This document shows, one piece after another, positions 8,081 to 16,218 of a stretch of 30,059 nt of DNA. Both the position numbers and the translations under genes were made by a program. Each line of letters opens with the position of its first letter. Position 1 is the first letter of the stretch. The notes under the pieces are model-generated. The model searched no databases, was not told the origin of the DNA, and saw only the letters and a list, made by a program, of their open reading frames with translations. Origin of the DNA: DATDAW01 sp036524675 (lineage in GTDB: Bacteria > Verrucomicrobiota > Verrucomicrobiia > Chthoniobacterales > DASVRZ01); NCBI GenBank assembly GCA_036524675.1, contig DATDBU010000132.1:1-30059 (forward strand), in the 5' to 3' direction.

Positions 8081-9588
8081 AGCGTCTCAACCTTACGTCC
8101 AGTCGGCGCAAGACTAAATCCGTGCCCGGCGCGGAACTTTACAGCACTCGCTCTCCTCGAAAACGCGTCACAAAAAAGGAATCGCCAGACAGCCTGTTCG
8201 GATGGACGATTTTCATTCTCCTTCTGATCGGCCTGGCTTTTGCCTGTTGGATTGGCAGCTTCTATATCTTCGGGCATCCGGAAAACGCCGCGAGCTACGC
8301 GTTGCTTCGAAAACTGAATAAACTCGAGCCGCTGAAGCGTTTTTCACCCGTTGCCGCCCCGCCCGGAAAATTCTATTCCGCGCAGTCTGCGTTCAAGTTT
8401 TTCAACGAAATGCCCAATGGTCAACTCGCGGAACTGAACCAGGAATTGCTGCGCTCCTATCTGCGAAACTACAGCGACAAGCATGTGGCAATCCCCTATA
8501 TCACGGGCAGTTTCAGCGTTTTGGGAGCTCAAGAGCTCGGCGATAAGGATTTCATTACGTCCGGATACGTTGCCCTGGCTAAATCCATGGAAGCCCCCAA
8601 GGTGCTCGTCGAACAATTCTATCCCGCAGCTTCCGAATTTAGGGATGAACTCGCCTCCATGCTCGTGACCGGGATCGAGGTCAAACTTCAGCGCACGTAT
8701 GATTTGTCCGCTGTTGTACATATTGAAAAACTGGGAGATGGCCGCATTCAATTCACGGTCGTGCCCATCAATTACGATTCGTACGGCCTCGGGGAAGGCC
8801 GCGATGTACGACTTTCGCCTCCCGACACTCTGAATCTTTCCGCTGGTTTGCCAGCCATTCGAGGAGACGCTTTGGCGAGCGTCCAGGAAAATCATGAAGC
8901 TTACCTCGCCAGAACAGCTCCCGGCGTAGGTGCCGCTACGAGTGCCGCAAAGATGCCCGTCCTCGCCCGAACCGGTCCTACCCCGGACCAAACCGTGACT
9001 CGCGTCGCGCGTGCATTGCCGGTGGGCGGGACGCCGCTCCCGATTCCCAAAAATCCAAAAGCCATTTCATCTCCCTCGCCCCCAGCAGTCGCTGAGGCAA
9101 CCCCCAGTCCGACGCCGATGATGGTGTTGAAAGCAATACCGGTCCACAGACCCAAAGCTCAACCCGCCGCTAGCGTAACACCTTCACAAGCGGCTGACGC
9201 CGGAACGCCAAAGCCTGTCATCACATCTGCTTCATCACAGGCTCCGGAAGATAAGACGTGGAAAACTTATGCCGCAGGCCAGATGCCGCGAGGAAAATTG
9301 ATCAACGTGTCCGACCTGGAATCCCTGGCAGACCACGGCGGCCCATCCGAGACCACCTACTTGCAGGGTGATTTCGTCGTAACCGTTCGTGGCGATACCC
9401 GTGCCGTGCTGCGCAATGCATCCGCAGGGAAGACCCGCATCATCGTTGACTTTCCGCCCGGAGCCACTCCTCCTAAAGAGGGTTCCCAGGTAAGCCGCGG
9501 CTCCGGACGTGCTTTCCAGATCACGAATGTCCGCCGTGGCGAAAACGGACAAGTGAATGTGTTTGTCCGTGAAGTAACAACGCCCTAG
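8077..9588 (+). CDS. Single-pass membrane protein with Pro/Ala/Ser-rich linker, unknown function
   Basis: The 503-residue protein starts at GTG 8077, overlapping the preceding TGA by 4 bases. The N-terminal 40 residues are strongly basic (probable cytoplasmic tail), followed by one transmembrane helix at about 43-65 and an extracytoplasmic domain. Residues ~100-270 form a mixed alpha/beta domain containing SAFKFFNEMPNGQLAELN and GYVALAKS. Residues ~290-390 are a low-complexity linker rich in P, A, S and T. A C-terminal domain of about 110 residues is rich in beta-prone segments. I do not recognise the family. Tight coupling to an Fe-S carrier is notable, but no cysteine cluster is visible in this protein, so a direct Fe-S role is not supported. 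The gene ends in a heptamer-repeat hairpin shared with the convergent peptidase gene. Confidence 0.8.
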   Translation: MKRLNLTSSRRKTKSVPGAELYSTRSPRKRVTKKESPDSLFGWTIFILLLIGLAFACWIGSFYIFGHPENAASYALLRKLNKLEPLKRFSPVAAPPGKFYSAQSAFKFFNEMPNGQLAELNQELLRSYLRNYSDKHVAIPYITGSFSVLGAQELGDKDFITSGYVALAKSMEAPKVLVEQFYPAASEFRDELASMLVTGIEVKLQRTYDLSAVVHIEKLGDGRIQFTVVPINYDSYGLGEGRDVRLSPPDTLNLSAGLPAIRGDALASVQENHEAYLARTAPGVGAATSAAKMPVLARTGPTPDQTVTRVARALPVGGTPLPIPKNPKAISSPSPPAVAEATPSPTPMMVLKAIPVHRPKAQPAASVTPSQAADAGTPKPVITSASSQAPEDKTWKTYAAGQMPRGKLINVSDLESLADHGGPSETTYLQGDFVVTVRGDTRAVLRNASAGKTRIIVDFPPGATPPKEGSQVSRGSGRAFQITNVRRGENGQVNVFVREVTTP

Positions 9589-9589
9589 G

Positions 9590-9680
9590 GAAAGGCAGAA
9601 GGATGAAGGCAGAACCGCTCGCCTTCGTCTAAATTTTGCATTCTGCGTTCATCCTTCATCCTTCTGCCTTCTGCCTTTCT
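9590..9680. repeat. Inverted heptamer-repeat element, AAGGCAG type (convergent junction)
   Basis: The left arm (9592-9612) has three 7-base units: AAGGCAG, AAGGATG and AAGGCAG. The right arm (9641-9675) has five: TTCTGCG, TTCATCC twice and TTCTGCC twice. The loop is about 28 nt. The left arm begins within 4 bases of one stop codon and the right arm ends at the other gene's stop, so the element fills the whole convergent junction. It could serve as a bidirectional terminator, though there is no clear T-run. Confidence 0.8.
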
Positions 9681-10972
9681 CAGAATCCTACCACTGCTGC
9701 ATAGCCTTCGTTCATCGCGGCAAGTTCGTCTTCGGTCATCCAACGTTCAGCGAACTCTGGCCCCCATGAGTCGGAGATGGCGACTTCTTCGGTTTTCTTG
9801 TTGTAACCAATTATCAGGCACATGTGGCCGGTTGATCCCTCGTTGCCGCGTTGAGGTTTTGGCCGTTTGACATTTTTGAGCAGCTTTTTCCACGCAACCG
9901 GATCAGTCATCGCCTTGCGCTGGGCACTGCGATCGGAGACGTCCCTTTCGACGTCATCGCGGGCATTCATACCCCACAGGACTGGGAGTCCATCGTCGAT
10001 GACTTTCGCGATCGTGTTGATGCGCAGATTGCCTGGAACTCTTTCAAAACGCCGCCCATAGGCGCGTGCCAGACCGCTGGCCGCCGTGAATATGTCCTCC
10101 GTCCCAGTTCCTCCGCCCATCCCCGTTTGCGCCTGAAGCGCAAGCACATACATGTCCGCCGGAATACCGAGATACCGAAAACAACGCTCCATGGTCGCAG
10201 GTACGCAAAAGCCCTTCGGCCCCTGATCGACCATTGGCAATTCTCCAATGACGACATCACCGTTGGACCGCTGCTGAAGCTGGCTGCGGAGCTTCGTCTT
10301 CAAGTCCGCATCGCGCTGATGAACGACGCCGATCTTTTCCTCCAGACCAACCTCAGGAACGATCTGTAAGCTGACGAAACCGTTGGGGCGCTCCGCGAGC
10401 AAAAACGCATGCCCGTTCCAATTCCAGCGACTGACTTTGTCATTGCTCATCCCATCCAGCGAAAACCGGGCGGATTCCGGCGCACCAAGAATCCTTGTCA
10501 GTGTATCCGCCACCATCTGCGCGTCGGCAGCAAGCGCCTTGGGAAAATCCTGGAGCACGGCCCTCGCCTGGCGCTGTAGCGCTGTGCGCTCCGACCCCCT
10601 CGCCACAGCCAGGCCCGACGCAATTCTGAAGTAATTTCCAAAATCACCTCTGTTCGCGAAGACAACCGATACGCGCTCCGGTTTGCCGCCTGCCGCATAA
10701 AGCGCCAGAGAATAGGGTCGCGCCCCGGCAAATTTCGCTTCTGCGCCCGGATAAAGACGAAAACTGGCCTGATCTTTCGTCATCGATTCCTGTGGCCATC
10801 TTAGTCTTTCGGCTACTGCCGAGGCATCGTCATCCCATAACGATTCATCCGCAAAAAGCTCCGAGCCCAGTGCGCTATTCATTTGCTGAACAGACGGCTC
10901 CGGATCGGGACTGGCCATGAGGCAAACGACGCACAAGACAGTGCACACAACCAAACAAGGGAGAACCTTCAT
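9680..10972 (-). CDS. Secreted C39-like papain-fold cysteine peptidase
   Basis: The 430-residue protein has an N-terminal signal peptide (MKVLPCLVVCTVLCVVCLMA, then SPDPEP). The C-terminal half (from about 245) carries a C39/papain-like triad: Q250 and C256 in DQGPKGFCVPAT, H383 in GHMCLIIGYN and D401 in SDSWG. The N-terminal ~220 residues form a separate domain of unknown identity. C39 peptidases cut leader peptides of bacteriocins or act as cell-wall or surface proteases, but stand-alone C39-like proteins often have unknown substrates. No bacteriocin, ABC exporter or immunity gene lies nearby, so a bacteriocin role is unlikely. The signal peptide has several cysteines and the family lipobox is not convincing. 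It is divergent from pgsA across a 144-bp gap that shows no repeat element. Confidence 0.8.
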   Translation of the reverse strand: MKVLPCLVVCTVLCVVCLMASPDPEPSVQQMNSALGSELFADESLWDDDASAVAERLRWPQESMTKDQASFRLYPGAEAKFAGARPYSLALYAAGGKPERVSVVFANRGDFGNYFRIASGLAVARGSERTALQRQARAVLQDFPKALAADAQMVADTLTRILGAPESARFSLDGMSNDKVSRWNWNGHAFLLAERPNGFVSLQIVPEVGLEEKIGVVHQRDADLKTKLRSQLQQRSNGDVVIGELPMVDQGPKGFCVPATMERCFRYLGIPADMYVLALQAQTGMGGGTGTEDIFTAASGLARAYGRRFERVPGNLRINTIAKVIDDGLPVLWGMNARDDVERDVSDRSAQRKAMTDPVAWKKLLKNVKRPKPQRGNEGSTGHMCLIIGYNKKTEEVAISDSWGPEFAERWMTEDELAAMNEGYAAVVGF

Positions 10973-11116
10973 ACAAGGAGAGAAACGAGAACCGCGGCAC
11001 TCCGATGCTGGCGTTTTTCCTTGCGCAAATCACGCACAAAAAAACAGCTACGAAAGATGGCGACGACAGGCCTGCCTCTTTCCGCGGAGAAGGTTCGCAG
11101 GTATGGTGGAACCGTA

Positions 11117-11695
11117 ATGCTCACTTTGGCGAACAGGATCACTCTTTTTCGGATTTTCCTGGTTCCTTTATTTGTAATGGTCGCCTGTTATTACGGCCAA
11201 AGCGTAGATCGCGGGGAGCCGAAAGAATGGATGCGTTACACAGCGCTGGCCATTTTCCTGATCGCATCGCTCAGTGACGGAATAGACGGATTCATCGCAC
11301 GCAAGTTCAACCAAGTCAGCAGGTTGGGAATCATTTTAGACCCAATTGCGGATAAAGGCTTGCTGTTGGCGGCGTTGATCACGCTGGCGGTGGCGAATTG
11401 GGAATATGAGCTCCCGATCTGGTTTGTCGTTCTGGTGATCGCACGGGACGTCGTCGTAGTGGTCGGAAGTGCGCTGCTTCACATGATCAATGGTAGCGTG
11501 CAAATCAAACCAAGCGTGCCCGGCAAGATTGCGACTATGTTTCAGATGATAGCCATCAGCTGGACGATGCTGCAGTTACCCCACCATCATTGGCCGATTT
11601 TTGCAGCAGGCGCATTTGTGCTCGTGTCCGGAATCGGCTACATCCTCGACGGTTTGCGGCAGCTCTCACATCCGCCTGCCGCATCTACCTCATGA
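11117..11695 (+). CDS. pgsA: CDP-diacylglycerol-glycerol-3-phosphate 3-phosphatidyltransferase
   Basis: The 192-residue polytopic membrane enzyme transfers the phosphatidyl group from CDP-diacylglycerol to glycerol-3-phosphate, the committed step to phosphatidylglycerol and cardiolipin. The CDP-alcohol phosphatidyltransferase signature DG-x2-AR-x8-G-x3-D-x3-D is complete, beginning at SDGIDGFIAR and ending at LDPIADK (residues ~53-80). Four or five hydrophobic helices are visible. The start at 11117 gives the usual N-terminus MLTLANRITLFRIFLVPLF; upstream in-frame codons lack family similarity. The stop overlaps the der start by ATGA, so the genes are co-translated. The family also includes phosphatidylserine and cardiolipin synthases, but the N-terminal N-x-T-x2-R pattern favours PgsA. 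Confidence 0.92.
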   Translation: MLTLANRITLFRIFLVPLFVMVACYYGQSVDRGEPKEWMRYTALAIFLIASLSDGIDGFIARKFNQVSRLGIILDPIADKGLLLAALITLAVANWEYELPIWFVVLVIARDVVVVVGSALLHMINGSVQIKPSVPGKIATMFQMIAISWTMLQLPHHHWPIFAAGAFVLVSGIGYILDGLRQLSHPPAASTS

Positions 11696-13056
11696 GCCAG
11701 CCTTATTCACTCGTTGCCATCGTCGGACGCCCGAACGTCGGAAAGTCCGCGCTTTTCAATCGACTCGCCGGAAAAAGGATCGCGATTGTCCACGACCAGC
11801 CCGGCGTGACCCGGGATCGGCTGACAGCGCTGTGCAAAAAAGGAAGTGTTCCGTTTGAGATCATCGACACGGGCGGAATCATCAGCGCCGTCAACGATAA
11901 TTTCGACGATGCCGTTCGCGCCGAAGCGGAACTGGCAATGGAAAGTGCGGCGATCATTTTGTTCGTCGTCGATGGGACGGCCGGTTTCACGCCGGCGGAT
12001 CAGGAATTGGCTCGAATTTTGCGCCGGTCCCAAAAACCCGTCTTGCTGGTGGTCAACAAGATCGACCATGAAAAGCACGACGGAATGGAAGACAGCTTTT
12101 CCGGTTTGGGCTTTGTGACTTTTCCAGTGAGCGCAGAGCACAATCGCGGCATGGGCCCGCTGATCCAGCGAATTGAAGCGCTCCTCCCCGCTTCGGAGGC
12201 GGATTCCCTTCCGGCCAGACCGCGCCCAATCAAACTCGCACTCGTGGGGCGACCGAACGTCGGTAAGTCCTCGCTCATCAACGCGATTCTCGACGATCGC
12301 CGAACAATCGTGAGCGATGTCGCCGGAACGACACGCGATGCCGTGGATATCCCCTATCGCCAGGGTGATCGCGATTACGTCCTTATCGACACTGCAGGCA
12401 TCCGCCATCGGTCCAAGCACGATACATCGGTCGAGGTCTTTTCCGTGATCCGATCCGAAAAAACCATCGAACGCGCCGATCTATGCGCTCTCGTGCTAGA
12501 TGCCTCGGCGGGATTGACAGCCCAAGACAAAAAAATCGGCGGGTTGATCCAAAAAGCCGAAAAACCCTGCATTGTCATCGTCAATAAATCCGATCTTCTC
12601 GATGAAGCGGGCAAACAAGCCCGCAGGGATTACCTGCAGATGCTCGGGGAGGAATTGTTCTTCCTCGATTACGCGCCCCGGGCACTTGTCTCGGCAAAAA
12701 CGGGGAAACGGCTCGGCGACTTTTTCGCATGTGTGGAGCGGGTCATTGCACAATCGGAACAGAAGTTGTCAACGGGGCCGCTAAATCGGCTTCTTAAAAA
12801 CGCGTTGATCACCCACCCACCGCCCGCAATCGGAAATCGCCGTCTCAAGATCTATTACGCCACCCGAATTGATCCGGAATTCGAACCGGCAATCCCTGTG
12901 CCTCGTTTTCTGCTCTTTGTAAACAAACCCGACGCTTTGACGCCGACCTACGCTAAATATCTCGAGAATCAGCTCCGTGCAGAGATCCCCTACGAAGGCC
13001 TGCCCGTCCTGCTGAAGCTCCGCGAGCGCGAGCACACCACACCGGGACCGGTTTGA
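11692..13056 (+). CDS. der: Ribosome biogenesis GTPase Der (EngA)
   Basis: The 454-residue protein carries two complete Era-type GTPase domains in tandem, the hallmark of Der, which promotes 50S subunit maturation. Domain 1 has GRPNVGKS near residue 12, DTGG and NKID. Domain 2 has a second GRPNVGKS near residue 185, DTAG and NKSD. The C-terminal ~110 residues form the KH-like domain, with KIYYATRIDPEFEPAIPVPRF and LFVNKPD. The length is typical. The ATG at 11692 overlaps the pgsA stop (ATGA). The downstream gap holds a heptamer-repeat hairpin before recO. Confidence 0.97.
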   Translation: MSQPYSLVAIVGRPNVGKSALFNRLAGKRIAIVHDQPGVTRDRLTALCKKGSVPFEIIDTGGIISAVNDNFDDAVRAEAELAMESAAIILFVVDGTAGFTPADQELARILRRSQKPVLLVVNKIDHEKHDGMEDSFSGLGFVTFPVSAEHNRGMGPLIQRIEALLPASEADSLPARPRPIKLALVGRPNVGKSSLINAILDDRRTIVSDVAGTTRDAVDIPYRQGDRDYVLIDTAGIRHRSKHDTSVEVFSVIRSEKTIERADLCALVLDASAGLTAQDKKIGGLIQKAEKPCIVIVNKSDLLDEAGKQARRDYLQMLGEELFFLDYAPRALVSAKTGKRLGDFFACVERVIAQSEQKLSTGPLNRLLKNALITHPPPAIGNRRLKIYYATRIDPEFEPAIPVPRFLLFVNKPDALTPTYAKYLENQLRAEIPYEGLPVLLKLREREHTTPGPV

Positions 13057-13062
13057 AATCGG

Positions 13063-13140
13063 AATGCAGCATGCAGAATGCAGAGCGGAATACGCATCCG
13101 TTCTTGAACTTCTGCTTTCTGCCTTCTGCCTTCTGCCTTT
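13063..13140. repeat. Inverted heptamer-repeat element, AATGCAG/TTCTGCC type
   Basis: The left arm (13063-13083) is AATGCAG, CATGCAG and AATGCAG. The right arm (13110-13137) is TTCTGCT followed by three exact TTCTGCC units. The arms are complementary in type though not perfectly paired. The element fills most of the der-recO gap, and its right arm ends 8 bases before the recO ATG. Confidence 0.75.
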
Positions 13141-13145
13141 AACTC

Positions 13146-13688
13146 ATGGATTCCACGCGAGCCATCGTTCTGCGTAAGACGCAGCTCACAGAGACGAGTC
13201 TCATCGTTACGTGGCTGACGGAGGCGATGGGGCGAATCAGAACGGTCGCGAGAGGCGCGCGGCGGGCGAAAAGCACCTTTGCCGGTCATATCGACCTGTT
13301 TTATCTGTGCGAAATCACGATCGTCCGAAGCAGACACGGGGATTTGCATACGCTGACCGAGGCGCGATTGGTCGAGCCGTTTTCGAATATTCGCCTGGAT
13401 TATTCGCGGCTTCTTTTTGCCGCATATGCCGCAGAGCTGGCAGAATTGGTCACCGAACCAGATCATCCTGCGCCTGAACTTTTTGACCTCGTCCGGCGTG
13501 CTCTTGGATTCCTCGAAAACAACCAGCCCGATCGAAAAGCGTTGCTATTTTTGGAACTGGAAGTTTGTCGTTTTTCGGGGATTACACCCGTAAGTGGGAA
13601 ATCCGAGCACGCCTCACGGGAGTTGCTGCACCTCTTTGGCAAGTTGCCGCCGTCACGGGATGCGTTCTTGAAAACGCTAAATTCGTGA
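13146..13688 (+). CDS. recO: DNA repair protein RecO (short form)
   Basis: The 180-residue protein matches the RecO N-terminal OB-fold (MDSTRAIVLRKTQLTETSLI, then GRIRTVARGARR) and the following helical domain (LFAAYAAELAELVTE). RecO loads RecA onto SSB-coated single strands and anneals complementary strands in the RecFOR pathway. Most RecO proteins are about 240 residues and many have a Cys-rich zinc site in the C-terminal half. This one is about 60 residues shorter and has a single Cys (ELEVCRFSG), so no zinc site is present. The stop is clean and no downstream frame resumes the family pattern, so it looks like a natural short form rather than a frameshift, though a truncation cannot be excluded. 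Confidence 0.88.
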   Translation: MDSTRAIVLRKTQLTETSLIVTWLTEAMGRIRTVARGARRAKSTFAGHIDLFYLCEITIVRSRHGDLHTLTEARLVEPFSNIRLDYSRLLFAAYAAELAELVTEPDHPAPELFDLVRRALGFLENNQPDRKALLFLELEVCRFSGITPVSGKSEHASRELLHLFGKLPPSRDAFLKTLNS

Positions 13689-13750
13689 CCGAACGCCCAC
13701 GCTGTCACCCTGTTGCAATGTCTTCCAAAAGCATACGCCATACCCTGAAG

Positions 13751-13839
13751 CGTGGCACCACGAGGGCATCAAACACCGGAAATTTTGGAACGTATTCTTT
13801 GCTTGGCGTCCGTGGTGTCTTGGTGTCTTGGTGGTGACG
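13751..13839. repeat. Inverted 8-mer repeat element, TTGGTGTC type
   Basis: The right arm (13810-13839) is a period-8 array: GTGGTGTC, TTGGTGTC and TTGGTGGT, then GACG. The left arm (13751-13778) holds degenerate complementary units around CACCACGAGGGCATCAAACA. The spacer is about 25 bp. The element is in the 168-bp recO-to-ThuA gap; its right end is 17 bp before the next ATG. Confidence 0.65.
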
Positions 13840-13856
13840 TCCAACAACCATCATCC

Positions 13857-14639
13857 ATGATCAACGTCACCGTCTGGGGCGAAAACGTCCACGAATCAAA
13901 ACATCCTCTTGTCCGCGAAATTTATCCCGATGGCATGCACGAATGCATTGCCGCCGGGCTCCGTGAATCCGGCGAGTTTGCCGTTCAGACAGCCGTTTTG
14001 CAACAGCCGGAGCACGGTCTGAGTGACGCAGTCCTGGACAAGACAGATGTCCTCACGTGGTGGGGCCATGCCGCACACGGTGAAGTCAAAGACGAGATTG
14101 TCGATCGCGTTCAAAAACGCGTTCTTGAAGGTATGGGCCTCATCGTTTTGCATTCGGGCCACTATTCCAAAATCTTCAAGCGGCTCATGGGCACCACCTG
14201 TTCTCTCACCTGGCGCGAAGCGGGAGAAAAGGAGAGGTTATGGGTTTGCAATCCGGGACATCCGATCACCCAGGGAATTGATCGTTATTTTGAGATACCG
14301 AATACCGAAATGTACGGGGAGCCCTTCGGTATTCCCTCACCGGATGAACAGATCTTCATCTCGTGGTTTGAAGGCGGTGAAGTATTTCGCTCCGGCTGCA
14401 CGTGGATTCGTGGCAACGGAAAAATTTTCTACTTCCGTCCAGGGCACGAGACCTATCCGATTTATTACCACGAACAGGTCAAACGCGTCTTGAAAAACGC
14501 CGTTCGCTGGGCTGCGCCACCGGCGACAGCGTCCCGATGGATCGATTCCGCTCCCAACGTTCCGATCGAAAAAGCCGCAGAACCCCTCACGCTAAAAGGC
14601 GCCTCACTGCACAAGCCCGGCGAAGAAGGATACAGGTAA
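13857..14639 (+). CDS. ThuA-domain (trehalose utilisation-like) protein
   Basis: The 260-residue protein begins MINVTVWGENVHESKHP and has the ThuA features: a GxxE-type start strand, DVLTWWGHAAHG, GLIVLHSGHYSKIFKRLMG and GKIFYFRPGHETYPIYY. The ThuA fold is a class I glutamine amidotransferase-like domain linked to trehalose/sucrose keto-sugar metabolism in rhizobia; its chemistry in other bacteria is not settled. The upstream in-frame codons run through repeat DNA, so the ATG at 13857 is chosen. There is no signal peptide, so the protein is cytoplasmic. No sugar dehydrogenase or sugar transporter gene is adjacent, so the substrate cannot be inferred from context. Confidence 0.85.
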   Translation: MINVTVWGENVHESKHPLVREIYPDGMHECIAAGLRESGEFAVQTAVLQQPEHGLSDAVLDKTDVLTWWGHAAHGEVKDEIVDRVQKRVLEGMGLIVLHSGHYSKIFKRLMGTTCSLTWREAGEKERLWVCNPGHPITQGIDRYFEIPNTEMYGEPFGIPSPDEQIFISWFEGGEVFRSGCTWIRGNGKIFYFRPGHETYPIYYHEQVKRVLKNAVRWAAPPATASRWIDSAPNVPIEKAAEPLTLKGASLHKPGEEGYR

Positions 14640-14700
14640 AGAAAGAAGGAGGAAGTCAGAAGCGGTTCTGCATTCTGCATTCTGACTTCAGACTTCGATC
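14639..14700. repeat. Inverted heptamer-repeat element, AAGNNNN/TTCNNNN in one continuous register
   Basis: This 62-bp element fills the convergent gap completely. The left half is AAGAAAG, AAGGAGG, AAGTCAG and AAGCGG; the right half is TTCTGCA twice, TTCTGAC, TTCAGAC and TTCGATC (14666-14700). Every unit opens with AAG on the left and TTC on the right. The hairpin GAAGTCAGAAG against CTTCAGACTTC gives the best pairing. It lies between the ThuA stop and the BON gene stop and may act as a bidirectional terminator. Confidence 0.75.
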
Positions 14701-15321
14701 TCAGTCCCGTTCGAGGCGAACCTCTCTTACATTCTGTTCTCGAAGGGCGGCATTCAAAACTGCCGCCTGTTGACTAATGGAGAGGTCGCCACCACGAATG
14801 GTGACCACACCCAGGCTCGTCCGGCATTTCACCCCGGCACCGCGCAGTGCAGGATCCGAGTTAATGCGGGTTTGGACCGCGGATGTAACGATCGCATCTT
14901 CCATCAGCGATGGCGGATCATTTTTCGAGCGAACGCTCCGGGATGGAACCGCGATAATTTCATCGGATGAAACTACGATCACGCGGCCTTCTGTGACGCG
15001 ATTGCGCAGCAAGTCCGAATCGGAAGGTGGTTGGGCCAGCTCAACCACACGTGTAGATCGGCGCGCAGTGGGAACCTTCGCCGCCGGCAACGTCGACGAC
15101 CTGGACGCAAGAGCGCGGGAAGTTTCGGCTTTCTGCGCCGGGGACTGTTTTGGCGGTTGAACATTGGGAGCCGGCGAGGACGCAACTTGGGCAGTGGTAG
15201 TCGTGCGTGGTGTGGACTCGCGTGCGGTTTGGCAACCCGCTCCTCCAAAAATCATCGCGCTTCCTGTCGCGGACACGATCACCCAATTTGCAATCGACAC
15301 TTGGACTCGCTGGAATGTCAT
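14701..15321 (-). CDS. Envelope protein with C-terminal BON-like domain
   Basis: The 206-residue protein has a hydrophobic N-terminus ending in FGGAGCQTAREST. The Cys after GAG suggests a lipoprotein, but the lipobox is weak (no L/V at -3). Residues ~25-100 are a low-complexity, Ala/Pro/Ser/Thr/Gln-rich spacer. The last ~65 residues fit a BON domain: MEDAIVTSAVQTRINSDPAL, then a GVVTIRG turn and a closing helix/strand. BON domains bind phospholipid or other envelope components in periplasmic and outer-membrane proteins such as OsmY. It is divergent from the LysM lipoprotein gene, with only 66 bp between the starts, so the two may share a control region. Confidence 0.75.
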   Translation of the reverse strand: MTFQRVQVSIANWVIVSATGSAMIFGGAGCQTARESTPRTTTTAQVASSPAPNVQPPKQSPAQKAETSRALASRSSTLPAAKVPTARRSTRVVELAQPPSDSDLLRNRVTEGRVIVVSSDEIIAVPSRSVRSKNDPPSLMEDAIVTSAVQTRINSDPALRGAGVKCRTSLGVVTIRGGDLSISQQAAVLNAALREQNVREVRLERD

Positions 15322-15387
15322 GGTTATTCTCTACGCCGAATACGGCGGGTTTTGAAACCGGTCTTTTTCGAAGAACGAATCTCTCTT

Positions 15388-16128
15388 GTGAAACGGAAAC
15401 TCCTCGACATCCGCACGTTGACGCCAATTGTCGCCCTGTTATTCAGTATCACTTTCACCAGTTGCGAGCGCCTCGTCCAAAGTCAGCGCAACAAACTTCG
15501 GAATCAGGCTGCAGACGCCGCCAAGACTGGCGATTTTCAGGAAGCGCTCGCCTTCTACGAAAGCTCTCTGGACGGCTCGCCTGACAGCGCCGACACGCAT
15601 TTTCAGATGGCGATCATTTGTGAGTCGAAGACTAATGATCCCCTGGCCGCGCTCTTTCACTTCCGTCGTTGCGCACGTCTGGATCCCAAAGGACCACATG
15701 CAACCGAAGCGGAGAAATCCTATGAGCGACTCGAGCCCGCAGTCGTCGCTTCGCTTTCAAACAGCGGCTCGATGTCCAAAGCCGACGCGGTAAAGCTAAA
15801 GAACCAGAATGCTGAGCTGCGCAAACAGATCACCGACCTCAAGGCGATTGTTGAGGCCAACAAGGCACGTGAGAAGGCCGAGCGCGCCGCGACCAAGAAT
15901 CGTCCGAAGCAAGCTGGGAAGCCCATTTCTACTGCGCCTGATCCTGACTTGCTCCGAAAATTGGGCGGCAAGACCTATGTCGTGCAGCCGGGCGATACCC
16001 TCGCAAAAATTGCCCGTAAAGTTTACAAGTCCGAAGCCCGCTGGAGCGACATCGAAGACGCAAACCGCAACAACATCGAGAACCCTAAGAATTTGCAACC
16101 CGGCCAGGTTCTGATCATTCCAGAATAA
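15388..16128 (+). CDS. TPR/LysM lipoprotein
   Basis: A 246-residue protein from GTG 15388; no in-frame ATG lies upstream without a loss of the signal sequence. The N-terminus (VKRKLLDIRTLTPIVALLF, then SITFTSC) is a lipoprotein signal, with a plausible lipobox ending in Cys. Residues ~35-115 hold TPR-like helices (AAKTGDFQEALAFYESSL, then DTHFQMAIICE). A coiled-coil-like stretch follows (KNQNAELRKQITDLKAIVEA), then a basic linker. The last ~52 residues are a LysM domain (TYVVQPGDTLAKIARKVYKS, then NPKNLQPGQVLIIPE), which binds peptidoglycan. The protein probably tethers the outer membrane or a complex to the cell wall. It is convergent with the Fur gene across a repeat hairpin. Confidence 0.9.
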   Translation: MKRKLLDIRTLTPIVALLFSITFTSCERLVQSQRNKLRNQAADAAKTGDFQEALAFYESSLDGSPDSADTHFQMAIICESKTNDPLAALFHFRRCARLDPKGPHATEAEKSYERLEPAVVASLSNSGSMSKADAVKLKNQNAELRKQITDLKAIVEANKAREKAERAATKNRPKQAGKPISTAPDPDLLRKLGGKTYVVQPGDTLAKIARKVYKSEARWSDIEDANRNNIENPKNLQPGQVLIIPE

Positions 16129-16132
16129 AATT

Positions 16133-16214
16133 TACTCTTACTCGTAATCTGCTTCTCCCTTCCTTGCCGTTCAGCTCAAGGGAGTTTGAGTTTGGATGAT
16201 TGCGAGTAGGAGTA
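16133..16214. repeat. Inverted repeat element, TACTCTTACTCG type (convergent junction)
   Basis: TACTCTTACTCGTAATC (16133-16149) pairs with GATTGCGAGTAGGAGTA (16198-16214), 17 nt with two mismatches. The arms contain repeated short ACTCxT units. The element spans nearly all of the LysM-Fur convergent gap. Confidence 0.7.
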
Positions 16215-16218
16215 AGGC

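Noticed and set aside
9680..10972. Bacteriocin-processing system around the C39-like peptidase
   Set aside because: No ABC exporter fused to the peptidase, no leader peptide and no immunity gene adjacent.
9590..14700. Repeat arrays considered as CRISPR
   Set aside because: Units are 7-8 bases with no spacers and appear as inverted pairs; no cas gene is present.
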